Shown piece by piece: positions 24,987-31,186 of a DNA stretch of 41,470 bases. The first letter of the stretch is position 1. The number at the start of each line of letters is the position of its first letter. Both the position numbers and the translations under genes were made by a program. Source of the DNA: a virus; the IMG/VR virus record IMGVR_UViG_3300049491_001001, positions 1-41,470 of that record. The stretch is one strand, 5' to 3'. The notes beneath the pieces were generated by a model. That model saw only the letters and a list, made by a program, of their open reading frames with translations. It was not told where the DNA came from and did no database searches.

Positions 24987-25261
24987 GTCAGCCTTCTCTT
25001 CTCGACTATCCGGATCGTGTCGACAGAGGTTTCGCTGCAATAGGCATTGCCGACCTCGATCTCCAACAGGTGGATCTCGCAGACCGGCACGCCGTGCGTT
25101 TCGGTGTGCTCGCATGCGAAGCAGATGAGCCACTCCGGCTCGCGCTTGCAGAGGTGCCGCGTCACCACGCCGGTCGAGTCTCTTTCGTACTCGGCGAATG
25201 CGCACCGGTCGCCCTGATCGATGGCCTCTTCGGTCTCCGGTTCGATCTCAGTGATGGTCAC
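24983..25261 (-). CDS. Cys/His-rich small protein in the sugar cassette
   Basis: A 92-residue protein with Cys and His spaced to bind zinc: RCAF (~20), HLCKREPEWLICFACEHTE (~36-55), PVCEIHLLE (~59). The first 15 residues are acidic. It is wedged between the epimerase and GT-B genes, overlapping both. GTG 25261 has TGGAG seven bases upstream. No family recognised. Confidence 0.72.
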   Translation of the reverse strand: MTITEIEPETEEAIDQGDRCAFAEYERDSTGVVTRHLCKREPEWLICFACEHTETHGVPVCEIHLLEIEVGNAYCSETSVDTIRIVEKRRLT

Positions 25262-26168
25262 GGAAGTACTCCACGGTCTCGGGCAGCGCGGCCTCTAGGA
25301 CTCGGAACGAGTAGGGCCCGTTCGGCCAGAGCTGTCGTGTCGTAGTGGGATCGCCTATCACGACGACGCCAGGCGTCTCGCCGGGCCGCATGGGGATGTG
25401 AACGATCTCGGACGCGCTGTCCGGGACGGCATCGAGCACGGCTTTGGCGATGTCGTTGACCGTGGTCAGTCGGCCGGTACCCGCGTCGATCACCTGCCTG
25501 CAGGGAGCGGCGTTATTCATCAGGGCGCTCAGCGCGCTCAGCAGGATGGTGGCCACGTCGCCGACGTAGACCATGTCCATGACCTGATTGCCGTCTCCGT
25601 AGATCTCGATTGGATCATTGCTGAGTGCCCGCATGATGAATGAGGGCATGATCTTCCGGACCTTGGACGGGCCGTACGGAGCCGCGACTGACTGCCCGGG
25701 ACCGTAGGCGTTCAACGCCCGGACGACGTTGACCGGCAGGTCCCGGTAGTCCCGGTACATGAGGCAGAAGCGCTCGACCGTGTTCTTCGTCAGGGAATAG
25801 GTGTTGTTCTCGAACCAGTTCCCGACGCCGATGTTCACCAACGGTATGTCGTACGCCGAGCACGCCTGAAGGACGTTCAAGCCGCCCATGATGTTCGTTT
25901 CGGCGGCGGGATACGGATGTTCGATCGTCTCCTGAGTGCCGAGCAGGCCCGCCAGATGAATCACGCCGTCGCAGTGCGCCACGAAATCATGCACCGCGCT
26001 GCCATCCCGGATATCTCCGAAGAAGGTGTTGTCAATGCTTGACTTGCGCCAGCGCTGATGACTGAGGCGATCGAACGTCAAGACGTCGTACCCGAGCAGT
26101 CGGGCCTGCTTGACGACATGCGTGCCGATGAATCCGCTGGCGCCCGTGACGCCGATAACCTTGGTCAT
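25248..26168 (-). CDS. NAD-dependent sugar epimerase/dehydratase (extended SDR)
   Basis: A 306-residue enzyme. VIGVTGASGFIGTH (residues ~4-17) is the GxxGxxG NAD(P)-binding turn; VIHLAGLLGTQ near 69 and YSLTK (Tyr124, Lys128) give the SDR catalytic pair; ALNAYGPGQ and YVGDVATILL follow as in GalE/RmlB-type enzymes. It would change a nucleotide sugar used by the neighbouring glycosyltransferases. ATG 26168 overlaps the stop of the short upstream frame. Confidence 0.9.
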   Translation of the reverse strand: MTKVIGVTGASGFIGTHVVKQARLLGYDVLTFDRLSHQRWRKSSIDNTFFGDIRDGSAVHDFVAHCDGVIHLAGLLGTQETIEHPYPAAETNIMGGLNVLQACSAYDIPLVNIGVGNWFENNTYSLTKNTVERFCLMYRDYRDLPVNVVRALNAYGPGQSVAAPYGPSKVRKIMPSFIMRALSNDPIEIYGDGNQVMDMVYVGDVATILLSALSALMNNAAPCRQVIDAGTGRLTTVNDIAKAVLDAVPDSASEIVHIPMRPGETPGVVVIGDPTTTRQLWPNGPYSFRVLEAALPETVEYFRDHH

Positions 26169-26305
26169 TTCTCTCCGAGTGATCTCACGTCCGATAGGTC
26201 AATTCCCTGCGGCTGCTCGGTGCCATAGCCTTCGCGACCGGGGTTGGAGTCGAATGCTGTGTAGACGCGACTGATCTCTCCCAGTCCGACCGGGCTTTCG
26301 TACAC
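26165..26305 (-). CDS. short frame upstream of the epimerase, possibly a gene remnant
   Basis: From GTG 26305 the frame gives MYESPVGLGEISRVYTAFDS then NPGREGYGTEQPQGIDLSDV and ends RSLGEK, overlapping the epimerase start (ATGA). Codon use looks coding, and the open frame continues upstream (KWLRKLWSGV) to a stop at 26342, with no better start and no ribosome site. It may be the tail of a gene whose beginning was replaced when the structured element at 26348-26403 arrived. Confidence 0.5.
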   Translation of the reverse strand: MYESPVGLGEISRVYTAFDSNPGREGYGTEQPQGIDLSDVRSLGEK

Positions 26306-26347
26306 GACGCCGGACCAGAGCTTGCGTAACCATTTCTGTCTTCACGT

Positions 26348-26403
26348 CCCCCCGGCCCGACTCGAACGGGCTGCCAACACATAGTGTTCGGCTTGGCGAG
26401 AGG
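26348..26403 (-). ncRNA. tRNA-like three-way-junction element, copy A
   Basis: On the minus strand, CCTCTCG pairs with CGGGGGG (7 pairs, two G-U) to close two hairpins: CCAA/TTGG, containing ACAC/GTGT, and a perfect T-arm, GCCCG-TTCGAGT-CGGGC. The T-arm plus 7-bp closing stem is exactly tRNA-like, but there is no D-arm and only a shortened middle arm. It matches copy B at 27298-27362 in the T-arm and in CCAAGCCGAACACTA. Confidence 0.65.
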
Positions 26404-26434
26404 TGAGCGGCTTGACCGACCGCTCGTGAGGACC

Positions 26435-26450
26435 CGCCCCAGAAGGGGCG
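26435..26450 (-). terminator. short hairpin after the secreted-protein gene
   Basis: CGCCCC (26435-26440) and GGGGCG (26445-26450) pair around AGAA, downstream of the leftward gene ending at 26487. No strong T-run follows, so any terminator activity would be weak. The remaining bases of this 180-base gap hold copy A of the tRNA-like element and a 6-bp inverted repeat (26405-26425). Confidence 0.4.
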
Positions 26451-26486
26451 CCATCCGCCTTATAGGTCCACGGGGATGGGGGTCTT

Positions 26487-27257
26487 TCACTCGTCGGCGG
26501 CGAGCACCTTCACGGCATCCCCGACGGACACGCTCGGTGCGGCCTTGGTGTTCCCGCTGTAGGTGAAGCGCAGTACCACCGTCTCGGTGTCCGGGTCGTC
26601 CACGGAACCGAGCACCTTCGTAGTCCGGGACACTCCGGCGAGGTCGCCCTTCACGATCGATCCGTGACCGATCGACGGCCATGCGTCGGCGACCTTCCGG
26701 ACCACCAGGCGAGTGACCCGGTTCGGATAGGTGACCAGAAGGTCGGAATCCCAATCCGCAACGGACAGGGTTGCCCTGGCATTGATCGTGTCACCGGCCG
26801 TGAAGCCGGATTCGTAGTAGGCGTTCGTCGGGGTCCACTTCGTGTAGCGCAGCGGCGTCACTTGGAACGACTTCGACTCGCCGGGCTCCGGGTCCACCAG
26901 GACGTTCTCTCGGTAGGTCAGGGAACCGTTCACCGGGACACCGGCATCGATGTTGGACAGCAGCGCGTCGGACACCGTCACGGGGACAACGGCGTCACCA
27001 CCGGCCCGGGTGAGGTTCACGCCCAGCCGAGGGACGGAGACGGTGTAGGGGTCGGTGCAGAAGTCCGGGACGTCCACGGCAAGCGTCGCCGTCGCGGTGC
27101 CGAAGATCCGGACCTTGCCGGTCGGGACGTCCTTCCCGGTGATGCTGACCGTGGTGCCGGTTGCAGTGCAGTCGGTGTCCACGGCGGCCTGGGCGGCCTG
27201 CACCGCCACCGGCAGGGTGAGGCAGGCCAGCAGGCCCACCACGATCTTGCGGATCAT
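26487..27257 (-). CDS. secreted protein with Sec signal peptide
   Basis: A 256-residue protein. MIRKIVVGLLACLTLPVAVQ followed by AAQAA is a clear signal peptide with an AxA cleavage site; the mature part is beta-rich (TVSITGKDVPTGKVRIFGT; TVSVPRLGVNLTRAGG; WDSDLLVTYPNRVTRLVVRK) and looks like one or two Ig-like domains. There is a cysteine pair (DTDC, DFCTD) that could form a disulfide. ATG 27257 has AGGAGAAG upstream. It would act outside the cell or in the envelope. The gene is flanked by copies A and B of the tRNA-like element. Confidence 0.8.
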   Translation of the reverse strand: MIRKIVVGLLACLTLPVAVQAAQAAVDTDCTATGTTVSITGKDVPTGKVRIFGTATATLAVDVPDFCTDPYTVSVPRLGVNLTRAGGDAVVPVTVSDALLSNIDAGVPVNGSLTYRENVLVDPEPGESKSFQVTPLRYTKWTPTNAYYESGFTAGDTINARATLSVADWDSDLLVTYPNRVTRLVVRKVADAWPSIGHGSIVKGDLAGVSRTTKVLGSVDDPDTETVVLRFTYSGNTKAAPSVSVGDAVKVLAADE

Positions 27258-27297
27258 CGTCTTCTCCTGATTCTTCCGGCGCGGCTCGCCGGTCCGT

Positions 27298-27362
27298 CCC
27301 CTCGGCCCGACTCGAACGGGCTGCCAGCCTACGAGACACGTAGTGTTCGGCTTGGCGAGGGG
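27298..27362 (-). ncRNA. tRNA-like three-way-junction element, copy B
   Basis: On the minus strand, CCCCTCG pairs perfectly with CGAGGGG and encloses a hairpin (CCAAGCC with GGCTGG, containing CTACG/CGTAG) and the T-arm GCCCG-TTCGAGT-CGGGC. Relative to copy A it has nine extra bases in the first hairpin; stem differences keep pairing through G-U versus C-G or A-U. It lies in the leader of the secreted-protein gene, 40 bases before its ATG. Confidence 0.65.
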
Positions 27363-27368
27363 AACCAC

Positions 27369-27420
27369 TCTGAACGATCCTGCCGACACCAGCGACCACC
27401 ACTAGTCAGGATCGTTCAGA
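27369..27420. repeat. 14-bp perfect inverted repeat with 24-base spacer
   Basis: TCTGAACGATCCTG (27369-27382) and CAGGATCGTTCAGA (27407-27420) are exact reverse complements. The element sits just after the stop of the 27428-27922 gene on the leftward strand and immediately before tRNA-like copy B. It has no T-run. It may be a terminator-like 3' end, an operator or a recombination site. Confidence 0.8.
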
Positions 27421-27427
27421 AGTCTCG

Positions 27428-27922
27428 TCAGACGCCGTACGGGTTGAGACCGTAGAATGTGTATGTGGCAGTGCCGGGGATATTGCTCGCCACGGTGACC
27501 CGGATGCGACGGATGTAGTTGGCGCTCGGGTCGGCCCGATAGTAGCGCTTTCCCGCATCGGTGTACTGATAGATCCACGTCACCGATGCATACTCGGTGT
27601 AGTTCGACGTACCATCTCCCCAGACATCGATGGCGATGTCGTCATACAGCACATTGGCGATGTTGTACGGGGCGGATGAGTCAAACTTCGCGACGATATA
27701 GTCGACCTTCGCGCCGTTTGCGCCAGAACAGTTGTTCGTGGAGTACGGGTCACAGTTCGTGTCGTCGAAGTTGACGGACACGTCGATGCGGCCCATGCCG
27801 AGATTCTGACAGGCGGACTGGCACCAGTCGCCGACAACGACGTTGTCAGCGGCCTGAGCGTTGCCGACCCCGAGGCCGAGGACCATGGCCAGACTGGCCA
27901 GGATAATTCCGATCTTGCGCAT
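27428..27922 (-). CDS. secreted protein, paralogous signal peptide to 28050-28514
   Basis: A 164-residue protein. MRKIGIILASLAMVLGLGVG then NAQA is a signal peptide; the mature domain is beta-rich with four cysteines (DWCQSACQN; DTNCDP; NNCSG) and ends YTFYGLNPYGV. The signal peptide differs from that of the 28514 gene at only a few positions, suggesting duplication of a secretion unit. ATG 27922 has AAGGAAA upstream. Likely an extracellular or envelope protein of unknown task. Confidence 0.8.
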   Translation of the reverse strand: MRKIGIILASLAMVLGLGVGNAQAADNVVVGDWCQSACQNLGMGRIDVSVNFDDTNCDPYSTNNCSGANGAKVDYIVAKFDSSAPYNIANVLYDDIAIDVWGDGTSNYTEYASVTWIYQYTDAGKRYYRADPSANYIRRIRVTVASNIPGTATYTFYGLNPYGV

Positions 27923-27933
27923 TCGATTTCCTT

Positions 27934-28053
27934 TCAGCGGGTGATGACGGGGGCGGAAGAGAACTCCCAGGATCTTGTACAACTGGATGCCCCGAGGAGC
28001 AGGACCGCCGCCAGGATCAGCAGTGCGATCGGTCGCCTGAGCTGAGCCGTCAC
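27934..28053 (-). CDS. 39-residue probable lipoprotein
   Basis: GTG 28053 overlaps the upstream stop (GTGA) and encodes (V/M)TAQLRRPIALLILAAVLL then LGASSCTRSWEFSSAPVITR. A basic start, a hydrophobic core and Cys after GASS form a lipobox-like end, so the mature lipopeptide would be only ~15 residues. It sits between two secreted-protein genes. Confidence 0.62.
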   Translation of the reverse strand: MTAQLRRPIALLILAAVLLLGASSCTRSWEFSSAPVITR

Positions 28054-28514
28054 GGAACGTCCTTGGTGACGATGCAACTAGCGGTGCTGGTCCCGACCCC
28101 ACCCTTGCGCTGCACCCTGATCTGTCCGAGGCCGCCGTTAGGCCACACGTAGTCGAAGGTGTTGATGTAGTAGCCGCCGGTGGAGTCCACGCTGTCGATC
28201 ACCCCGTTGCCGATGTTGAACCAGTTCAGCCAGAACCCGTTGTTGTTGTGGTCCCACACCTGAACCTGAATCTGGTTCAGCCTGGCCCGGGGATCGGTGT
28301 CCCAGGTGAGTCGATCGACCACCACGGTGTTCGGAGCCGATGTCCCGACGCCGCTGACATGCATCGTGATGAAGACGTACGACCGAGTACCCCCGGCGTA
28401 GCAGGAGTACGTCTCCGTGAATGTACCGTTTTCCGTGGCCTGGGCAGGCGTGGCCTGAATGCCGAGTCCGAGGACCAGAGCGATGGACGCCAGAATGGTG
28501 CCGATCTTGCGCAT
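28050..28514 (-). CDS. secreted beta-rich protein
   Basis: A 154-residue protein. MRKIGTILASIALVLGLGIQ then ATPAQA is a signal peptide; the mature part (FTETYSCYAGGTRSYVFITM; NQIQVQVWDHNNNGFWLNW; GQIRVQRKGGVGTSTASCIV) is a beta-sandwich-like domain with one likely disulfide (Cys near 58 and near 148). Similar signal to the 27922 gene. ATG 28514 with GAAGG upstream. Function unknown. Confidence 0.8.
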   Translation of the reverse strand: MRKIGTILASIALVLGLGIQATPAQATENGTFTETYSCYAGGTRSYVFITMHVSGVGTSAPNTVVVDRLTWDTDPRARLNQIQVQVWDHNNNGFWLNWFNIGNGVIDSVDSTGGYYINTFDYVWPNGGLGQIRVQRKGGVGTSTASCIVTKDVP

Positions 28515-28525
28515 GCCGCCTTCTT

Positions 28526-28627
28526 TCAGTAGTTCTTCGGATGGCGCGGACGTACCTGACGCGGGCGAATCTGCGGCAGTACGAACAAGAACGCCAGCGC
28601 GAGTGCGATGCTCAAGAATCCGTCCAT
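28526..28627 (-). CDS. 33-residue membrane peptide with basic tail
   Basis: ATG 28627 encodes MDGFLSIALALAFLFVLPQI followed by RPRQVRPRHPKNY: a hydrophobic span then a strongly basic, positive-inside tail. It begins three bases after the stop of the 213-residue gene, with AAGG upstream, and ends before the secreted-protein gene. Unknown role. Confidence 0.62.
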   Translation of the reverse strand: MDGFLSIALALAFLFVLPQIRPRQVRPRHPKNY

Positions 28628-28630
28628 GCA

Positions 28631-29272
28631 TCACACCTTAGTGGAAACTGACTCAGAGTCAAGCAGCGCTTTCCAATCTGTCCAGCTCAGCACATACACG
28701 CCGTGCTTCGCCGTCCAGGTGAGGAATTGCATCGGCTTGGCATCGATCCATGCACCGGAGACCAGAACGAGGCCGGGCGGCGTCGGCCAGCGCCCCCGGA
28801 TGAGCAGGCTGTCCACCGGGGCGGGGGGGCGGTGGCCGATCTGAACCCGCTTCCGCCGGTCCTCGGGAGTGGGCTCGCGCTCCTCCCAGAGCGGGCTGCG
28901 GGTCGGCTCGCCCGTCATGGCGATGTCGTACCCCCGGGCATAGGTCACCAGCAGCTCGGCGTCCGGGATGGCCAGGAGGAGTCTCAGGGCTTGCAGGGCC
29001 CCGGCTGGCTGGGCCGGTACGTGCCCGTCCGGGACCGGCGGGTAGACGATCCGGACCCTGGTCTTGAAGACGTCCAAGGAGCACCTGGTGGCCTTCAGGA
29101 CCGGCTCCGGCACCTCCGGCTCGGTCCAGGTGACGTGCTGCTCCGGCCACTGCCTCTTGCCGTAGGTGCGCTCGGTCGGGGTCACCGGCGTGCCCTGCAC
29201 CGGCGGGGGGGTGAACCGGGACGAGGTGACCTCAAGATCGGACTCAACCGGCTCGTCGAAGAAGCCGGTCAT
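28631..29272 (-). CDS. hypothetical protein
   Basis: A 213-residue protein without recognised domains. The first ~50 residues are Pro/Thr-rich and probably disordered (TSSRFTPPPVQGTPVTPTER). The middle contains LLLAIPDAELLVTYARGYDI, and the end is a small alpha/beta segment (GLVLVSGAWIDAKPMQFLTW). ATG 29272 overlaps the preceding stop (ATGA). Confidence 0.75.
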   Translation of the reverse strand: MTGFFDEPVESDLEVTSSRFTPPPVQGTPVTPTERTYGKRQWPEQHVTWTEPEVPEPVLKATRCSLDVFKTRVRIVYPPVPDGHVPAQPAGALQALRLLLAIPDAELLVTYARGYDIAMTGEPTRSPLWEEREPTPEDRRKRVQIGHRPPAPVDSLLIRGRWPTPPGLVLVSGAWIDAKPMQFLTWTAKHGVYVLSWTDWKALLDSESVSTKV

Positions 29273-29496
29273 TCGAACCGTTCTCCACAGAACCGGCATC
29301 TCTTGCCGCCGCTGGGGAGGTTGAAGAAGTCCGGGTGCTTGCAGGTTCGGCGGATCACTACATCCTCGTCGATGTCCACTTCGTGTCGGTGAGTCTTGCG
29401 CCACTCCTCGACCGACAGGATGCTCGCCCTCGCGCCCTTCAGTTCGATGAAGGCACCGCACGAGCACCCTTCACTGATCGAATTGCCTTCGGTCAC
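29269..29496 (-). CDS. small zinc-ribbon protein
   Basis: A 75-residue protein with CSCG near residue 11, C/H in TCKHPDFF near 52 and CRFCG near 68: paired cysteines consistent with a zinc ribbon. Between them is an acidic stretch EVDIDEDVV. GTG 29496 overlaps the HNH gene stop (GTGA). Possibly a DNA- or protein-binding accessory of the nuclease. Confidence 0.72.
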   Translation of the reverse strand: MTEGNSISEGCSCGAFIELKGARASILSVEEWRKTHRHEVDIDEDVVIRRTCKHPDFFNLPSGGKRCRFCGERFE

Positions 29497-30041
29497 GGTG
29501 TCCACTCTCCACTGGTCGGGGGATTGTCCAGATAGTCGGCAGCACGGCGCAGGAGCCAGGCGGACTCGCGTGCCGCGCCGAGCAGGTCGTGATTGCAGGG
29601 CTTGCAGAGCAGACCCCGGACCACGCCGGTCTGATGGTTGTGGTCGACGGCCAGCGTCCTGTCCGTGCTCCGCTTCCGGCAGATAGCGCACAGACCGCCC
29701 TGAAGCGCCAGTACGCGGTCGTACTCGGCCTGGGTGATGCCGTAGGCGCCCTTGACCTTCGACATCCGGCTGGCATGCCACGCGCACGCCTTGCACCGGG
29801 AGCCACTGGCATAGAAGAGGGGGATGAAGCTCTGGCACTTGCCGCACCAGCGCATCCCGTCCGGCCAGTCCGCCTCCGGGACGCGGCCGACGACGGGGCC
29901 GACATGTTCCTCGCGGCGCTTCTGGGCCGCGACGTGCTGGTCGACGAGTCGCATCCGGAGGAGGCGGTGCCAGGTGCAGTACCGATTGGATTCCGGCGCT
30001 TTCGCGTAGGTGCACCCATCCGCAACGCACCGCTTGGCCAT
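29493..30041 (-). CDS. HNH endonuclease, recombination endonuclease VII-like
   Basis: A 182-residue protein. The C-terminal domain YGITQAEYDRVLALQGGLCA continues through CAIC (Cys118, Cys121), DHNH (133-136) and CKPCN (Cys146, Cys149): the Endo VII/HNH zinc-stabilised beta-beta-alpha metal fold. The N-terminal ~95 residues carry extra CxxC pairs (CGKC, CKAC). Such enzymes resolve branched DNA before packaging or nick DNA. ATG 30041 has GGAG five bases upstream. Confidence 0.88.
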   Translation of the reverse strand: MAKRCVADGCTYAKAPESNRYCTWHRLLRMRLVDQHVAAQKRREEHVGPVVGRVPEADWPDGMRWCGKCQSFIPLFYASGSRCKACAWHASRMSKVKGAYGITQAEYDRVLALQGGLCAICRKRSTDRTLAVDHNHQTGVVRGLLCKPCNHDLLGAARESAWLLRRAADYLDNPPTSGEWTP

Positions 30042-30117
30042 CTCGACTCCGGGGGAAGGGGGGTGAGTGGTCCCGCGCTATCTCAGGCTTCACGCGCGAG
30101 GACCCTTGCTGTGGAGA

Positions 30118-30196
30118 GCCCCGACCAAGGAGCGCACTACCTGAGTCTCCACTCTCTCCTGTCGGGGCCGGGCGAAGGGCCGACAGGAGGCCTTTT
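30118..30196. promoter_or_regulatory. two mutually exclusive hairpins, one terminator-like
   Basis: CTCCTGTCGG (30156-30165) pairs with CCGACAGGAG (30180-30189) and, on the plus strand, is followed by GCCTTTTCTCTT: a terminator form. GTCGGGGC (30161-30168) can instead pair with GCCCCGAC (30118-30125), which would break that stem. It lies in the leader of the leftward HNH gene; on the leftward strand the same pairings exist but without a T-run. Confidence 0.6.
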
Positions 30197-30199
30197 CTC

Positions 30200-30421
30200 T
30201 TAGAGCAGGTACTCCGTACGGTCGAACAGCCAGCTCTCCTGGCCTGCGAGTGCCCTGTCGAAGCAGCACTCGCAGACTCCGGAGAGCTGAAGCTCGCTCA
30301 GTCCGGCCGGGGAGTAGATGTGCCCCGGCCGCTCCGCCCGGTCGCCCTTGGCGTAGAACGTCCCGATCTCGCAGGCGACGCACCGCTCCGGGGCGGGGTA
30401 CCGAGGGAGTACTCCGCTCAT
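30200..30421 (-). CDS. small cysteine-rich hypothetical protein
   Basis: A 73-residue protein with ERCVACEIGT near 12 and GVCECCFDRAL near 48, which can chelate one zinc in a knuckle-like fold. Start ATG 30421 shares one base with the previous stop. Downstream is the attenuator-like region. No family recognised. Confidence 0.72.
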   Translation of the reverse strand: MSGVLPRYPAPERCVACEIGTFYAKGDRAERPGHIYSPAGLSELQLSGVCECCFDRALAGQESWLFDRTEYLL

Positions 30422-30612
30422 CAGACGAGAACGGTCGGCTCGGCCTCGTCGGCGGCGGGCGCCTTGTGGTACCAGGCCAGTTCGGCGTCGGTCTCGGCGA
30501 GCCGCTGCTTGATCTTCTCCACGGTCGGGTCGACAGCGGCCAGACGGGCCAGCAGGTTCTCCCGCCGCTTGGTCAGCAGCTCGATCTTCTTCTGCTTGGC
30601 AGCTTCCTTCAT
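30421..30612 (-). CDS. small coiled-coil protein
   Basis: A 63-residue protein; residues 2-48 are a charged helix (KEAAKQKKIELLTKRREN; VEKIKQRLAETDAELAWY) with heptad character, followed by an acidic tail. ATG 30612, AAGGAA nine bases upstream. It could oligomerise or cap a partner; unknown. Confidence 0.72.
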   Translation of the reverse strand: MKEAAKQKKIELLTKRRENLLARLAAVDPTVEKIKQRLAETDAELAWYHKAPAADEAEPTVLV

Positions 30613-30652
30613 GATGCGGTTCCTTCTCTCAGGAATGGATGGGGAGTTGGTT

Positions 30653-30699
30653 CCGGGCGGCCGGTCGCACCTCGGGGGATATGCGACCGGCCGTCCCGG
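30653..30699 (-). terminator. long GC-rich hairpin between two leftward genes
   Basis: The 30653-30669 arm (ending CGGCCGGTCGCA) pairs with 30682-30699 (starting TGCGACCGGCCG) over 17 pairs with one bulged T and a 12-base loop. It follows the stop of the 31122 gene by a few bases. There is no U-run, but this shape serves as a terminator or 3' end in high-GC bacteria. Confidence 0.6.
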
Positions 30700-30702
30700 G
30701 GC

Positions 30703-31122
30703 TTACGGGGCGAAGGGATCGGCGTTCTCGGCGATCCACTTCCGGGCGAGCACCTTGTCGTCATCGGTCGGCGGCTGAAGGACCCACGCCTTGCCGAAGC
30801 CCTTGGTCTGAGAAGGCTTCTGGCCGAGCCGACCGAGCACCATGCCCTTGCTGGCCACCTTCGGCTTGAGCTGCGCCGTGATGGCCTGGCCGCTGAACTG
30901 GAAGCCGTCCAGGACGGTCGGGATGTCCTCGATCAGGTCGGTGACGTCTCCATCGAGCACGACCGTCTCGGTGATGACGTACTCATAGACCTTGCCCTGG
31001 CTTCCCGGGAGGGTGGACTCGCGCTCGCCGACGTCCTGCGGCGAGACGAGAAGCAACCTGCCGATCAGGTCATCCATCTTCAGGAACGCATCCGATGCGT
31101 CGCTGAACGGATCCTTCACCAT
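30703..31122 (-). CDS. exonuclease-partner protein, possible ssDNA-binding protein
   Basis: A 139-residue protein (VKDPFSDASDAFLKMDDLIGRLLL ... YEYVITETVVLDGD ... FQFSGQAITAQLKP ... KGMVLGRLGQKPSQTKGFGKAWVL). The order of an acidic start, an OB-like beta core and a WVL...DDDKVLARKW end matches a widespread actinophage family that sits beside Cas4-like exonucleases and is often suspected to bind ssDNA. ATG 31122 has AGGAGAG upstream. Family function is not proven to my knowledge. Confidence 0.78.
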   Translation of the reverse strand: MVKDPFSDASDAFLKMDDLIGRLLLVSPQDVGERESTLPGSQGKVYEYVITETVVLDGDVTDLIEDIPTVLDGFQFSGQAITAQLKPKVASKGMVLGRLGQKPSQTKGFGKAWVLQPPTDDDKVLARKWIAENADPFAP

Positions 31123-31130
31123 AATTCTCT

Positions 31131-31159
31131 CCTGTTCTGTTCTGCTCTGTTCTGTCCTG
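31131..31159. repeat. pentanucleotide repeat in a gene leader
   Basis: About six units of a 5-base repeat (plus strand CCTGTTCTGTTCTGCTCTGT and on) lie between the exonuclease and its partner gene, ending in the partner's AGGAGAG site on the leftward strand. The leader would read as repeated ACAGA. Confidence 0.75.
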
Positions 31160-31186
31160 ACACGGAAGACACTATGGTGCGATCGG

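Noticed and set aside
27298-27362. A functional tRNA gene
   Set aside because: The T-arm and acceptor-like stem are good, but the D-arm, T8, A14 and GG of the D-loop are absent and the anticodon arm cannot be drawn with a normal 5-bp/7-base shape in both copies.
29824-30203. Rightward frame opposite the HNH gene and its leader
   Set aside because: No ribosome site; it reads through the hairpin pair and opposes a gene with clear Endo VII motifs.
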